64,000 bases of DNA from Cycas panzhihuaensis (taxonomy: Eukaryota; Cycadophyta): NCBI GenBank assembly GCA_023213395.1, contig CM041465.1, positions 230,523,741 through 230,587,740 of the forward strand, written 5' to 3'. Made by a program: the position numbers and the translations under genes. The first letter of the stretch is position 1. Each line of letters opens with the position of its first letter. Positions 25,584-36,952 of the stretch are shown here, piece after piece. A model generated the notes under the pieces. The model did no database searches and was not told the DNA's origin. It was given only the letters and a program-made list of their open reading frames with translations.

Positions 25584-26950
25584 ATGGACGAGCTTCATAC
25601 TGTTGCCACAGGAATGTCCTTGATAAACGTTTTGAGGAGTTATCCCGAGCAGCAGGCCCTCCTCCTGGAAGCTTTAGGATCGAGTGATGCGCCTGTCCAT
25701 GCTTTGGGCATCACCCAAAGCTGTGGACCCGTTATCTCATTTGATCCTAAGGATCTTACTCCCGCTAGTGAAAGGGAACGTCAGTGGAACTCCTCGTTCA
25801 CTATCACTATCGATACACCCGATTGTACCCTCCGAAGAACTGTTGTAGACAACAGTTCTTCTGTCAATGCCATGCCCTTGCATGTCATGCAAGAGCTTGG
25901 TATCTCCACCTTGGAACCTGTTCCATGGAGATGCCAAGGTTATGACGGTAGCAAGAAGACCCCTTTGGGATCTGTCGCGATTCCGCTCACCCTTGAAGGC
26001 AAGACTATTCTCGCCGATGTTGTAGTCCTCGACGTTGACGTTGAATACAACCTCCTTCTAGGTTGTCCATGGCTCGACCAAATGGGAGCTGTGTGCTCGA
26101 CTCTTTGGGGACAACTTAAATTCGTCCATGACGGATGGATGAGAGCGATTCCCCGCGAATGCCCATTTACCAAACAAACTCGTTCCACCAGTTCGGCAAA
26201 CCAAGGTCCTTCCACACATGCCTCAGCTTGCTCTATTGGTATACCTAACCCATCCGAAGAAGATCCCGCATCTTCTTCCCCTAGTCTCACATGGTTTGCC
26301 CCTATTGGCATTGGGAGTTACGGGTACCTTACTTCGTTTAGTGACGACGAGTCACATGACGAAGACGAGGATTGCCTTCACCCTATCTCTTTCCTCTGCA
26401 CCAGTAGATCGCACCCCTCTTGTTCTAGATCCCCGTCTAGAATCTCTCTCGTTGGTGAGGCAAACTACTCTTACGTGTCACATGTCATCGCTCGTGTTGA
26501 CCCACCCATTTCTAGTTCGTCTTCTTCATTACCCCGCGTAGGTAATGGCTTCGAAGAATTACCTTTCGCTCCTTCCAAGGAGCCTCTTCTTGGCTTTCCT
26601 TCTGAATCCCGCGAGGAAGTTGAGCAACCCGACGACCATCACGGTCCTGTTGCTTTTACTCCCTCCAGTGCTTCCTCTACTCGAAGTAAGGTCATCCATG
26701 GGGTGGATTACTTCGAGGATGACGAAGCCCTGCTTAAGCATCTGGTGGGTTTTGTGCCCAACTTGCCTTCTAGTCACCACAGGCTTGGTCACCAGAAGAT
26801 CCTCGTGATCGGATCCACACTTGCCAATCCAATCCCGTCTCCTATTCCTCCTCCTCCTGTTGACCTTGCCCCTCTCCACTTCGAGGAGGGCAATGCCATG
26901 TGCATGGGGGCAACCCAAGACATAGTCTTGGCCCCGGGAAAGGTCATTAA
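25584..26950 (+). pseudogene. Element A protease and acidic linker
   Basis: First part of a 663-residue open frame from ATG 25584 that continues into RT. The aspartic protease is at about 25800-26150: TVVDNSSSVNAMPLHVM holds the active-site aspartate as D-N-S rather than DTG/DSG; LDVDVEYNLLLGCPWL is the usual second half. Element B reads VGNGSSVNAMP, so the family form is probably DNG. From 26200 to 26900 is a variable serine/acid-rich linker (FSDDESHDEDED), also present in B. This frame is unbroken, unlike RT. Confidence 0.82.
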
Positions 26951-27790
26951 GGTCAGGTTGGAATGTTTCCTTGATGAGATAAGGGAGTACTCCCTTCTAT
27001 TCCAGGAGTTCCGAGACGTGTTTGCATGGGATTATGCTGACATGAAGGGAATTGACCCCTCCATTGTCCCTCATAACCTCACCACCATTCCTAGTGCTCG
27101 CCCTGTGCGCCAGAAACAGCGTCGCCTTAACCTGAAACTCTCAGCTGCCGTCAAGATGGAGGTTGAGAGGCTTCTGGATGCTGGGCTTATTACTTCCATC
27201 GACTATCCTAAGTGGGTCTCCAACATTATCCCCGTTGCTAAAAAGAACAGGCCAATCCATATATGTGTCAATTTTTGCGACATCAATAATGCTTGTCCCA
27301 AGGATAATTTCCTGTTACCCTTCCTCGATCAAATTATTGATCACACCGCCGAATTTGAAGTTATATCCCTAATGGACGGATTCTTTGGCTATATCCAGAT
27401 TCAGATTTCTCTGAAGACTGCCATAAGATGGCCTTCACTACTCCTTGGGGTACCTTCACCTACAAGGCGATGCCCTTTGGTCTTAAGAATGCAGGTGCTA
27501 TTTATGAAAGAGCCATGCATTTCATTTTCCATGACCTCATTGATAACATATTGGAGATCTTCATGGATGATATGATGGGTCTCTCCTGTGTCAGGGCCCA
27601 TCACCCATCCGACTTGCATGCCATCTTCTCACGATGCCGCAAGTATCACGTCAGTCTAAATCCACTCAAGTGTGTATTTACCGTTACCTCGGGTAAACTC
27701 CTTGGGTTCCTTGTGTCCAAACAAGGAATTCAGATTGACCCTTACAAGGTCAGGGCAATCCTTGATATGCCGCCGCCTAGAACTCAATGA
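26951..27790 (+). pseudogene. Element A reverse transcriptase, frameshifted
   Basis: Two frames joined by a break. Frame 1 carries EVERLLDAGLI, KWVSNIIPVAKK and FEVISLMDGFFGY, then loses register at about 27410, where one C is missing relative to element B (TTTCTCTGAAG against TTTCTCCTGAAG). Frame 2 (27428-27790) has TYKAMPFGLKNAGA and the catalytic FMDD (IFMDDMM). It ends at TGA TAG near 27788, where B reads CGA CAA. The family makes cDNA from element RNA; this copy cannot. Confidence 0.88.
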
Positions 27791-28463
27791 TAGATTAAGT
27801 CGTTTCTAGGAAGGCTTGGTTTTCTTAGGCGCTTCCTAGCCGACTTCACTGTGAGCGCTAAACCCCTCACGAACCTATTAAAGAAGGGAGCTCCTTTTGC
27901 CTGGTCTGACAAGACCCAAAAGGCCTTCAAAGGACTTAAGGAAGCCCTAGCTTCCGCTCCTACGTTAGCACCTCCTCAATTCGATAGGCCCTTCGTCCTA
28001 TACACCTCGGCGACTGACAAGTCCTTGGGCGCTATGCTAGCTCAGGAGGATGACTCGGGAACCAAGAGAGCTATATATTTCATCAGTCGCACCCTCGTGG
28101 CTGCTGAGCTTAACTATTCCCCCGCCGAGAAGGAGTGCCTCTCCTTGGTCCATGTGACCAAGAAGTTCAGACACTACTTGCTTCAAGAACACCACCAAGG
28201 TGATCGTTCAATCTGATCCCTTACGATACTTGCTAACTCATTCGGATTTGATGGGTAGGGCCGGTCGTTGGGCCGTCTTACTTCAAGAATTCAACCTCCA
28301 TATCGTTAACCAGAAATCAAAGAAGGGAATGATAGTGGCCGAGCAACTCGCGGACGCCCCTATCCCTAACTCCTTTGGTGCCCCCATTGACGACTCTCTC
28401 CCCGATGAGTCTATCCTGGCGATTCAAGGAGCCTCTCCCCATCCACTCGTCGACGATGAGTAG
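27791..28463 (+). pseudogene. Element A first RNase H (Ty3-type), degenerate
   Basis: Fragments 27851-28216 and 28200-28463 in different frames. Recognisable parts: PFAWSDKTQKAF, FVLYTSATDKSLGAML, KRAIYFISRTL, EKECLSLVHVTKKFRHYL. The first catalytic aspartate of the Ty3 motif (TDAS) is serine here and leucine in element B. One extra base near 28180 causes the frameshift. Loss of this residue fits elements that carry a second RNase H. Confidence 0.82.
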
Positions 28464-29700
28464 TATGGTGACATAGTGTAGTATCTTACATAGCAGCAAT
28501 ACCGCCCCGATGCTAGTAGCAAAGTTAGATCTCGTATCTAGACTTCTACCAGGCAATACCTCCTCATGGATGAGGTATTGTACAAGAGGTCCTTCGATGG
28601 GATCCTCCTCCGCATCACCACCGTTGCCAGACTGTGTACTTCACGAATGCCACCACAGTATTTGTGGGGGTCACTTTGGGGGTCAATCTATGGCTCAGAG
28701 GATCCTTTGTATGGGTTATTTCTGGTCGTCCCTCTTCAAGGATGCTCATGCCTTTGCTCTAAAATGTCGGCGATGTCAGGAACACACCAACATTTCCCAT
28801 GTGCCTTCCGAGGCCCTGTATCCCATTGTTTCACCATGGCCTTTTACTCAGTGGGGACTAGACCTTATTGGGGCTATCTCCCCATTTTTATCGTCGCAGT
28901 ACAAGTTTATCTTGACTGCCACGGAGTATTTTACCAAATGGGCGGAGGCCATCCCCTTGATCACTACCCCTGGTAAAATGATTGCCACATTCGTTTACCA
29001 GCACATCATTTACCGTTTTGGGATTCCGGACGTCCTAATCACTGACAATGGAACTTCTTTCTGTAATAAGGAGATGGATGAGCTTTGTGAGAAGTTTAAA
29101 ATTTCTCACAAGACTTCCTCCCCTTACTGCCCTCAAGCAAATGGCCAAGTTGAGTCTTTCAATAAGACTCTCATCAACATTCTCAAGAAAACCGTTGCTC
29201 AATCCCAAAAGGATTGGCACCTTCAGTTTCCCTTTGCCTTGTGGGCTTACCGCACCTCTATCCTGCTCGCCACGGAATGATCCCTGCCTCCCCGGGTCTA
29301 CTTGATCGAGGCGGTACTCCCGCTGGAGGTGGAGATTCCTTCCTTGCGAGTCTCCCTTCGAGGTTTCATTGACGAAGAGTCGATCTATCAGGCTCGCCTG
29401 CTGGACCTCGGAGCTTTGGATGAGAGACGCTTAGCCGCTTATCAGGCTAACCTGGAATCCAAAGCTCGCTCACAAAGGGCCTACGATAAACATCTTCATT
29501 CCCGCCCTTTGTTTCCTGGGGACCACGTCCTCAAGCTCGAGTATCTCCATGATCGCTTGACCAAATTCAAACCCCGATGGGTTGGTCCTTTTGTCATTAT
29601 CAAATCCCTCGATAATGGTGCCTACAGGATAGCCACCCTAGAAGGGCTTGAATTCAAGAAAGCTGTTAATGGGAAATTCCTTAAGAAGTTTTATGCGTGA
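28464..29700 (+). pseudogene. Element A integrase, broken
   Basis: Zinc-binding HHCC region CHHSICGGHFGGQSMAQRIL to KCRRCQEH (about 28650-28790). Catalytic core DDE: aspartate in WGLDLIG, aspartate in ITDNGTSFCN, glutamate in ANGQVESFNK (about 28850-29165). The C-terminal part 29302-29700 has GPFVIIKSLDNGAYRIATLE and ends KKFYA. Stops at about 28459, 28480 and 28540 before the domain, a frame change near 28640 and small indels around 29275-29305. It would insert cDNA into the genome. Confidence 0.88.
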
Positions 29701-30314
29701 TCTTTTGGCGATCTCGTCGCCCTGCTCCGAAATGAGCCTAAACTACCATCTTAGGTTGTCCCCATTCTTCCCAACTATAGGCAGAATGGTAATTTAAGAT
29801 GGATCCTTCTTCTTCCTTTTTGGTTCCTTCCGCAGAACCCACGTTCCCGTACCCTCTCGGGAACTTTTATCGTCTTGCTTGGGCATTCCCCAATCAGGAA
29901 GACGCTTGGGAGCATTGTCGCTCCTCTTTCCTGCCTGTCGTTTCTTTCGCATATTATACTATGCTCTTCTGTAGACGTGTATGCCGCTCTATCCTCTAAC
30001 CTCACACCCCTGTGTCATCTTCACTCATGACGTGTGTGTGCTTCTGTTAGATATATAGCCATACATGGAAGGAAACGTGTACATCATACAATAAAATATT
30101 CACAACATAAAATATCTATAGCGTAACATTTACAACATACAAAATAAACATACATATCATCCACACATGATACATCATACACAGCATCTCATATCCAAAT
30201 GGGGTTCCAATTACCCCATATATATATATACATCCAAAACATCATGTCACAGCATACATCCAGGAAGCCGGTGTCCTTGCAGGGGGGGTACAATCATATG
30301 GCCCTATATATGAC
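29701..30314. other. Non-coding spacer after integrase
   Basis: Contains 'ctaaactaccatcttaggttg' hairpin-like text near 29742 and a (TA) run near 30225. Likely trailer of both the plus-strand pol transcript and the antisense gene. Element B carries two copies of the first part (61053-61405). Confidence 0.6.
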
Positions 30315-32233
30315 CCCCTAGAGGCCCGTGCTTTCCCCTGTCAAAATCATATGTACATATCCTACTCTACTTCTGCCCCGCTCCCGGGGTATCATCTCCC
30401 AGTCTGTGTGATCCCTCTCCTGGGGACCATATGCCTCCGAGGCTCCTCCTGGGCCTCCACGAGCTGCCCGCCTCGTTCTCCTCGTCTCGCGGTCATCGCC
30501 GCCGTGTGGGTATGCGTCCTGCTCCGGCTCGACCTCGATACCATCTACGCTACCAGTTAATCGTATCGGGCCTAGATACGATCCATCTCTCCTCGGAGTG
30601 CTTCCTTCATCACCCTGAGATGCTCTGTGATTACCGCTAGCTGGGTCCTGCTCTCGGCATCTCCGCCTGCTCCGCCCAGCACCTCTAGAGCCTACACCCA
30701 TCCGCGTAGCTCGTCCCTCTCGCGCCTCGCATCGTCTCTCTCCTACTGCAGCCATCCCCGAGATGTCACGTGCTCTTGGGACTCTGCAGCCCATATGTCC
30801 CTCGCCCTCACCAACGGGGTGAATGCCTCTGTGTGGGCGCCTGCCGCTCTAGGCTCATCTCCCGCCTAGATAGGCAGTTGCCCCTATGCATACACCTGAG
30901 GGAATATCTCCCTCACCATAGCCTCTATCAATCTCCAGATCTCTGCTGTACCTGCCAATGCAACATGCCATGTGTGAGTGCATCTCACCATATACCATGA
31001 TCAAACCAAACCAAACATCTATCTGGATGCCAAACGACTCTGGAAAGGGTTAGGTCTCACCTGCTGTGGCCGCTGACTCCTTTGGTCGTGCGGCATCCTC
31101 CTCTCCTGGCTCTCTGCCAGTTGTGAGTGCCTCATCCTCTAGCACCTCCTCTTCCTGGGCCTCCCTCCTCGCAGGGGCTGGCTCAGCTCTCGTCCCCCTG
31201 GATCCCATCACGATCCGCAGCCTGCGGGCCCTGGTCACGGGTCCCCTGCTCTCGTCCTGTGCGCCTGATGGGCCTGCCTCTCATGTGGCAGCCCCGGATG
31301 GACCCTCTACACCTCCTGCCGTCCCTGAGGAACTTACCTCTCCTGTAGGTCGTGACGGGTCGACCCCATCATCTCCATCGTCTCCATCATCTTTGACATC
31401 ATCGCCTGCGGGCACTCCTGCTCCACCCGCCTCGTCGTCACTATCCCACCTCACCATCCTGTAGGGCTCTGCTACGTAGTCTGGTAGGGTGAGGAGGTTT
31501 AGTGACGTAGCCTCCACCGATCGTTGGACATGGGCTCGGTCCTCTATCCCTCTCAGTCGAGTCTGCCACCTATGGACCATCGGGGCCCGCTCTGTGATGG
31601 GGTGTGGTCCCCCCGCTGGTGCCACCGCCGCGAAATGATAAAAAAACCAACACTGTAGTAGTGTGCTGTATGACAACCTACCTCTGCCAGTCATCCTGAT
31701 AGTGTCTAGCTGGGCGACGAGTTTCGTCGCTATCAGGGTCGCCCAGTCCATCATCTCGCCAGCTTCACAGTGGCGAACTGCATCTAACCAGCCACCTGGT
31801 ATCTCCCTATAGTTCTGCTTCCAAGAAATCCGAGCGAGCGACAAGATAACTAGCTTCCTCACCCGAGGAATCCACGACATCAAGATGCAGTTTGGAGGGG
31901 GGCTCCCCTCCACTCCCATCTATCAGCTCCTATGAAGAATAGGGCTACCTCCCTGTGTGCTGCCTCGGTGCTAGGCAGCGTCCCCAGTCTCACCGGCCTC
32001 CCTGTCGCTGGTACTCCCAGTATCCGCCGTATATCTCTCGGCGTGACCATCACATCACCTACCTGTGGTAGGTGGAACACATGTCTCCTCCTATCCCAAT
32101 AGGATACTATATTGACCAGCAACCTCTGATCTGATGCATACTGAGGTGTCTTGAGGGCCTTGTATAGGCCACACCTCTGCAGGATCTCCCTGTCCTCCTA
32201 TGATGCCATCTCCATGTAACTCAACATGGCCAT
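30315..32233 (-). pseudogene. Element A antisense gene, plant-mobile-domain-like protein, spliced, broken
   Basis: Starts at ATG 32233 (MAMLSYMEMAS). Domain core: WDRRRHVFHLPQVGDV then TPRDIRRILGVPATGRPV and ADRWEWRG, close to the plant mobile domain (HTFHLPxGEMTxTLxDVxxLLGLPVxG). It continues as WIPRVRKL, YHFAAVAP, DYVAEPYRMVRWDSDDEAG (31281-31919) and an acidic, proline/serine-rich tail to a conserved splice donor GCAG|GTGAGACC near 31058. A last exon (about 30960 down) encodes a helical EAMVREIFPQVYA region. Damage: TAG about 30 bases after the start where B has CAA, a frameshift near 31900, and stops in the last exon. Gene order and direction are the same in element B. The function in the element is unknown. 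Confidence 0.75.
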
Positions 32234-33441
32234 ACCTACGTTCGCGGTTACATTCACCGATGACTGTATTCACACCAAAAAACAATCCAAGTTAGCCTCA
32301 CGTTAGTTACTACCATCCCTCACCCTCTCAAAACTCTCTCTGCCTGAGATTTGGGGCTCTCTTGGCCCTTGTATCTATTTTTCTCCTTTTCTGCCTTCGT
32401 ACCGCGTCATACTTAGCAGTACCGCTAAGTTTGACACGGGTCCCGCGGTGATCGGTAATGATCGCGGCACCGCAATCATTACCACCAGATTTAACGGCGA
32501 TCCCCAAAGGGGATTTACCCAAAAATAAACAAATTCTTTTAGTGGACCCCATGGAGCCCATCGGGACCAGGGCTCCCTAATGCCCAGGTCCCCGCCTCTT
32601 TCTGGGTCCGATTCAGACTCTGAGGGGCCTCCGGTTGCCCATAAGAGGCACTAAAAACCACCTAAAACTACAAAAAAAACCAATGAACTTCGAACTTCGA
32701 GACAGGTTAGGTTTAGTGATATCCACTCACTGGATCCAGTCTCGCTGTCGTCATCTCGTCCTATCAATCCCGCTGGCTCCCTCCACTCTCCGATCCAACG
32801 GTCTGATCTCTCCCTGCGTGCCTCTGAAGTTGGGTGGCGCTCCGCTGCGTAAGGGAATGGCTCTGGTTTCATACGAGAGCCGGTAAAAATGAATCCATTT
32901 TCCCGTTTGATTTCCTTATATAGGCAGGGGCCCCAACGGGCACTTCTCCCATTTTTGGCCCCGCGACAACCGTTGGGACCGTCCCGTTCCCCTGTTTGCT
33001 TTTGCCTTCTGGCCATGTCGCTCTTTGTGCTCTCTTGACACCCTTTTTGCACTTTCTCGCAGGCGCATTTATGATGCCTCATTTTTGCACCTTTTTCCCT
33101 AGGCCTTTCCGTCTCATTTTGTGTGCCACTCTCGTGCATGCTTGAGTTTATACTCGTTTGGCTCATTTCGTCACCCTCGACTCGTTTCCGTAGTTCTTTC
33201 TCGCTCTTGGGGTCCCCAAAGGGAATGCTCCCCTGCCTGGGGGTATGTTTCGCTTTCCTAAGCGACCTTTTGGCCCTTCAGGAGGCTCTTCCCTCCGACC
33301 ACTCTCTGCTGGTGATCGGACTACTTGCTCTCGCCCTGGGTAACATCATTGCTAGGTCCTCCTACCCTTCACAACCACTTTTTGCTTGCCTTTCGAGTGT
33401 TGCTTTCATTATCTATTGACTACCAGGATTTTGTGTCACCC
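32234..33441. other. Bidirectional spacer between antisense gene and second RNase H
   Basis: Holds the upstream region of the antisense gene, including a near-perfect palindrome (32411-32430, ACTTAGCAGTACCGCTAAGT) whose element B counterpart is perfect. A GC-rich stretch at 32400-32520 has several short inverted repeats (ATGATCGCGGCACCGCAATCAT near 32456). No protein frame that I trust. Confidence 0.6.
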
Positions 33442-33864
33442 ATGTCCATCTATATTTTTACTGACGGTGGAAGCCGCGGTAACCCTGGACCTTCTGCCGC
33501 TGCTTGGATCCTCCGCAGCCCTTCTGGACATGATCTCCTCTGCTCTGGGATCTTCCTCCCAGAGGCCACTAACAATGAAGCCGAGTATACAGCCGTTATT
33601 AAAGCCCTTACCGATGCTGTCTGTTTCCATCGCGGATCCATCGTCCTGCTTTGCGACTCTCAAGTTGTGGTGTCTCATCTCACCCAAGTTTACCAAGTGC
33701 GGTGCCCTCACTTGAGGACTCTTGCTTCTGCTGCCAAATCTCTCCTGGCCTGCTTCTCTTCCGTCGATATCCAGCATATCCCTCGGGCCCTCAATGCTGA
33801 GGCTGATAGTCTCGTTCGCCTCATCCTTGAGCGGTGCCTCCCTCTTCTTACTGACCATCCCTAA
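33442..33864 (+). CDS. Second (archaeal-type) RNase H of element A, intact 140 residues
   Basis: ATG 33442 (MSIYIFTDGGSRGNPGPS) to stop at 33864, no breaks. All four catalytic acids are visible: D in IFTDGGSRGNPGPS, E in ATNNEAEYTAV, D in LLCDSQVVV, D in ALNAEADSLV. This is the plant/archaeal RNase HI form, not the Ty3 form. It removes RNA from RNA-DNA hybrids during cDNA synthesis. It lies about 3.7 kb beyond the integrase, past the antisense gene and 400 bases before the 3' LTR, so it is not part of the main pol frame; expression would need its own message or splicing. It is the only undamaged frame of the element. Confidence 0.88.
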   Translation: MSIYIFTDGGSRGNPGPSAAAWILRSPSGHDLLCSGIFLPEATNNEAEYTAVIKALTDAVCFHRGSIVLLCDSQVVVSHLTQVYQVRCPHLRTLASAAKSLLACFSSVDIQHIPRALNAEADSLVRLILERCLPLLTDHP

Positions 33865-34263
33865 GGCTTGTCTGGCCTTCCTGTCGCCCAAGCCCTAGGT
33901 TGTCTTACACTTTGCTTTACGACCCGTTCGCACCTCCGAAACCTGGTTGCTAATGAGGTAAAACTATGGCACCTACCCTTTGCTTGCTCTCTCACTTGAT
34001 TATGCACGTCTTTCTGCACCTTTTGTGGTGGGGGAAGCCCCCTCACCTTTCTCATCTTTCGGTCGGTTTCGGGTGGCTCATGGCGGCCCTATGTTGTCTC
34101 CACCATCGCTTTCGTATCCACGTGTTCTGCCGCGATACTCGCCGGTACCCTTGCCTACTATTATGATCTTGATTGACATATCTATATACACATGTGCTAC
34201 TGACAGTTGTGTTGCCAACATTCGCCATCGCCGACTTAGCGGCCAAGGCTCTACTAGCAAGGC
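33865..34263. other. Spacer before the 3' LTR
   Basis: No clear polypurine tract. The best short purine run before the LTR is AGCAAGGCGA at 34257-34266, so the LTR edge is approximate. Confidence 0.5.
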
Positions 34264-36947
34264 GATTTCCGGCCGGGAATGGATACGGAATCACCGACTT
34301 AGGTAAGTGCAGGTATGTTTCTTGTCTTATTATCGCTTTCTTTTGATGAGTGTTTGCTTGCATGTCTGCATGTTTGTGGCTTTGTAGATGACTTTGTCTT
34401 CGTCTACACTTATTTTAGCCTATGACGACTATAGCAGGGGCACACTCCCAGCGAGTGTGGCACCCTGGTGGCCACTCCACTTCCTGCATCTGCCCTCCTC
34501 GCTCTATGATCCACTTGGCTTACGCCACCTCCGCCTGCGTGATGGCCTGTCATTATTTGGTTGAATTGCCACACCGTTTGAGCCCTATTTTTGCTCTTTC
34601 TGGACTCGTTCGTTGGCTTGTTTACCCTCGGGTAGGTGTTTCAACCCCCTATGGGCCCTTTTTGTCATCTGGCCATAGCCTAGGCTAGCTGGTCAGGCCC
34701 GTTTTTGTCTCCGGGCTAGTACCGCCGAGATTTTCGCGGTACTGCCAGAATATCCGCGGTACTGTGGATTTTCTGGCGGTATGACTTTTAAAATCTGTTG
34801 TGGCAATTTCGCATTTATTGCGAAACTGCCATGTGTCTTGTAACTTAACTCGCTCCCAGCCGTGCCCTAATCACTTACTTTAGGGTTTGGGTTGGGTACT
34901 TAAGTCACTTTTTACTCATTTTTGAGAAACTTTTGGCTCACTTTTTGGATTGCTCCTCAAGGAAACCACGCTGTGCTCTACTCTTCTCTACTGCCCTGCT
35001 GCTACCACAGGACCTGCATCTCTCCTATAGCGCCCAACTCTCCTTCAGTGTGGCTAGGACATCTTCCTAGCCCCTCACACACCTTGGAGAGGGCCCCTTG
35101 GAGATATTTCAGTAGATTCTTGCCTCAGGCAGTCTTCAAGTGTTCCAAGTATAGGTGTTCTCCTTCCAACTTCATTAGCAGGGCCCCAAACCTGCTACAC
35201 CACAGTTTTGGGCTGATTTCTCAGCCTCTCCTTACCAGCCCTTGGCTGAGGCAAGCACCTCTCCTCTTCCACTCAGGTATTCATTGATTTGAGTTATTTA
35301 TCTTATGCTATTGATGCCCTATCTTGCTTGTTTCTTTGCTTGTCTTTGTGAGGGTTGTTTTCCTCTTTACATTGGGCTGTTCTACCTCTATTATAGTGCC
35401 TCTTACCTGCATTTGTTGCTCAAGGTAGCGGTACTGAGGGTTGACATAGGGTTTGGGAGAGAGCTGGGTGGATTCCGCACCACCTTCCACGCTCCTCAAG
35501 TGGCTTTAAGCCCCCCAAATCTTCCCTCTTGCCTTGTGCTGTCCTTGGCACTCAAACAAGGGTTTGTTGGCCCTCTCTTAGTCGCTGAAATTAGCACTAT
35601 CACACGTTGCAGCGCTGGTTTGAGGGCTTATGCTTAGGTCCAGGCAACTCACATAAGTCCTGACCGCTTGTTCTTGTCTAACTCTTTTCCCGGCAGCCCG
35701 GTTTGCTCTCCATAGCACCCCGGTTTGCCGTAGGTCTTCTTTGGCTCCTTTTCACCCCCTTGCTACTATTTCCAGCCATCTTTCTTGGCCTTGCCCTCGC
35801 TACCTTGTGGCTTTTGGGGGGAGGTTAGGGTGTTCTTTGCGGGAGGTGGGCCACTCCGAGGCTTACCGATTACCTTCCTTTCACTTTGGTTGTCCTCTTT
35901 CATATATTATCATCATTGTGTTGGTGCTAACGTATATGTGTTTGAATTCATATTTGTATTACATAGATATGTATTGTTAGGATCTCGTCATTGCATGTTA
36001 GTACCCTTTCTCCGGAAAGGGGGAGGTCGCCGTTGCTTGCAGGTGCTTGGAGAGCGCGAAAGGTATTTTCCGCTCGCTCCATTGCCGGTAAGTGCTCTTA
36101 CACATGTTGTACTTTCATACTTCTTTAGTCGCTAGTGTTTAGTTCCTTTCTTTCCTTGGTATTGTACTTTAGTATTTTTCTGAGGAAGGTAAGGGAGCCC
36201 CTCCTCCAATCTGCCGCGACGCTTCGCATATGACGCACCTCGTGGAGTAGTTTGGTGTCCCTCGGGAGGGCTCTCATCACGCACGCCTCTGGTCCAGGTG
36301 CATGCCTCACTCTACCCTACTACTCTTTCCTTTTGAATTCCTTTTTAGTAATTAACTCATTAGAGATTAAAAGGGAAACTTAACTTTGCTTTCGGTTCAC
36401 GCTTTATTTGTTTTATCGCATGCATCTCTGCCACTCATAGAAAAAGTTCATAGGAACTGCTCCTTTTCACCTTTCATCTCTTTCTTAACCATGCAAGCTT
36501 CTTGCCCTCTGTATGCCCAGTTAGTTTGCTTAGGCATACCTTGATCCATCTTCTTGGGTTATCCCTCTTGCTTTCATTTGGTTCCCCGCTTCACCGGATA
36601 ATCAAAGTGACCCCGTCTATAGGCCAGCCACTTGCCTATCCTTCTTCGTTTCCCGTTGCTTTAGGGAAGACCTTGAAGGTTCCTCTCCTTCCCCTTCCAG
36701 CCATCCAAGGGTGGAGGGATCCTTCCCTTAGGTCAACCCAGGCTAACCCTACACCTCCTCACCTCTTATTCGAAGTAGTGGGGGATCACCCTTTGGTAGC
36801 CACATTCCATTGCAGGTCTGAAACTCATGCTCCACGTGCAGGCGCCTGTGATAATTACCCTACTTATAGGTCTCTTTCTCGATCATATTATCACCCGCTC
36901 TTACCATACCTATTTTTTTAGGTAGCTATCCCGTAGACGCGCGTCCA
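34264..36947 (+). repeat. 3' LTR of element A
   Basis: Matches the 5' LTR from GGGAATGGATACGGAATCACCGACT on. Its first bases (GATTTCCGGCC) are altered. Ends GCGTCCA before TAATC. In 34715-34790 it carries 'GCGGTACTG' repeats where the 5' LTR has different sequence. Confidence 0.92.
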
Positions 36948-36952
36948 TAATC

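Larger units (their letters stand above)
20188..36947 (+). mobile_element. Element A: complete Tat-like Ty3/gypsy LTR retrotransposon, 16.8 kb
   Basis: Bounded by target duplication TAATC (20183-20187 and 36948-36952). The 5' LTR starts TGTTTCCC and the 3' LTR ends GTCCA. Order on the plus strand: LTR, primer site, gag, protease, RT, RNase H, integrase. Then comes an antisense gene (minus strand), a second RNase H frame (plus strand) and the 3' LTR. The order RT before integrase makes it Ty3/gypsy. A second, archaeal-type RNase H, a tRNA-Arg-like primer site and very long size point to the Tat lineage. The coding part is broken by stops and frameshifts, so it is not autonomous. Element B (51591 on) is a relative in the same direction. 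Confidence 0.92.

Noticed and set aside
30351-31464. Plus-strand open frames opposite the antisense gene
   Set aside because: Serine/proline-rich shadows of the GC-rich minus-strand gene; the conservation between A and B follows the minus-strand frames.
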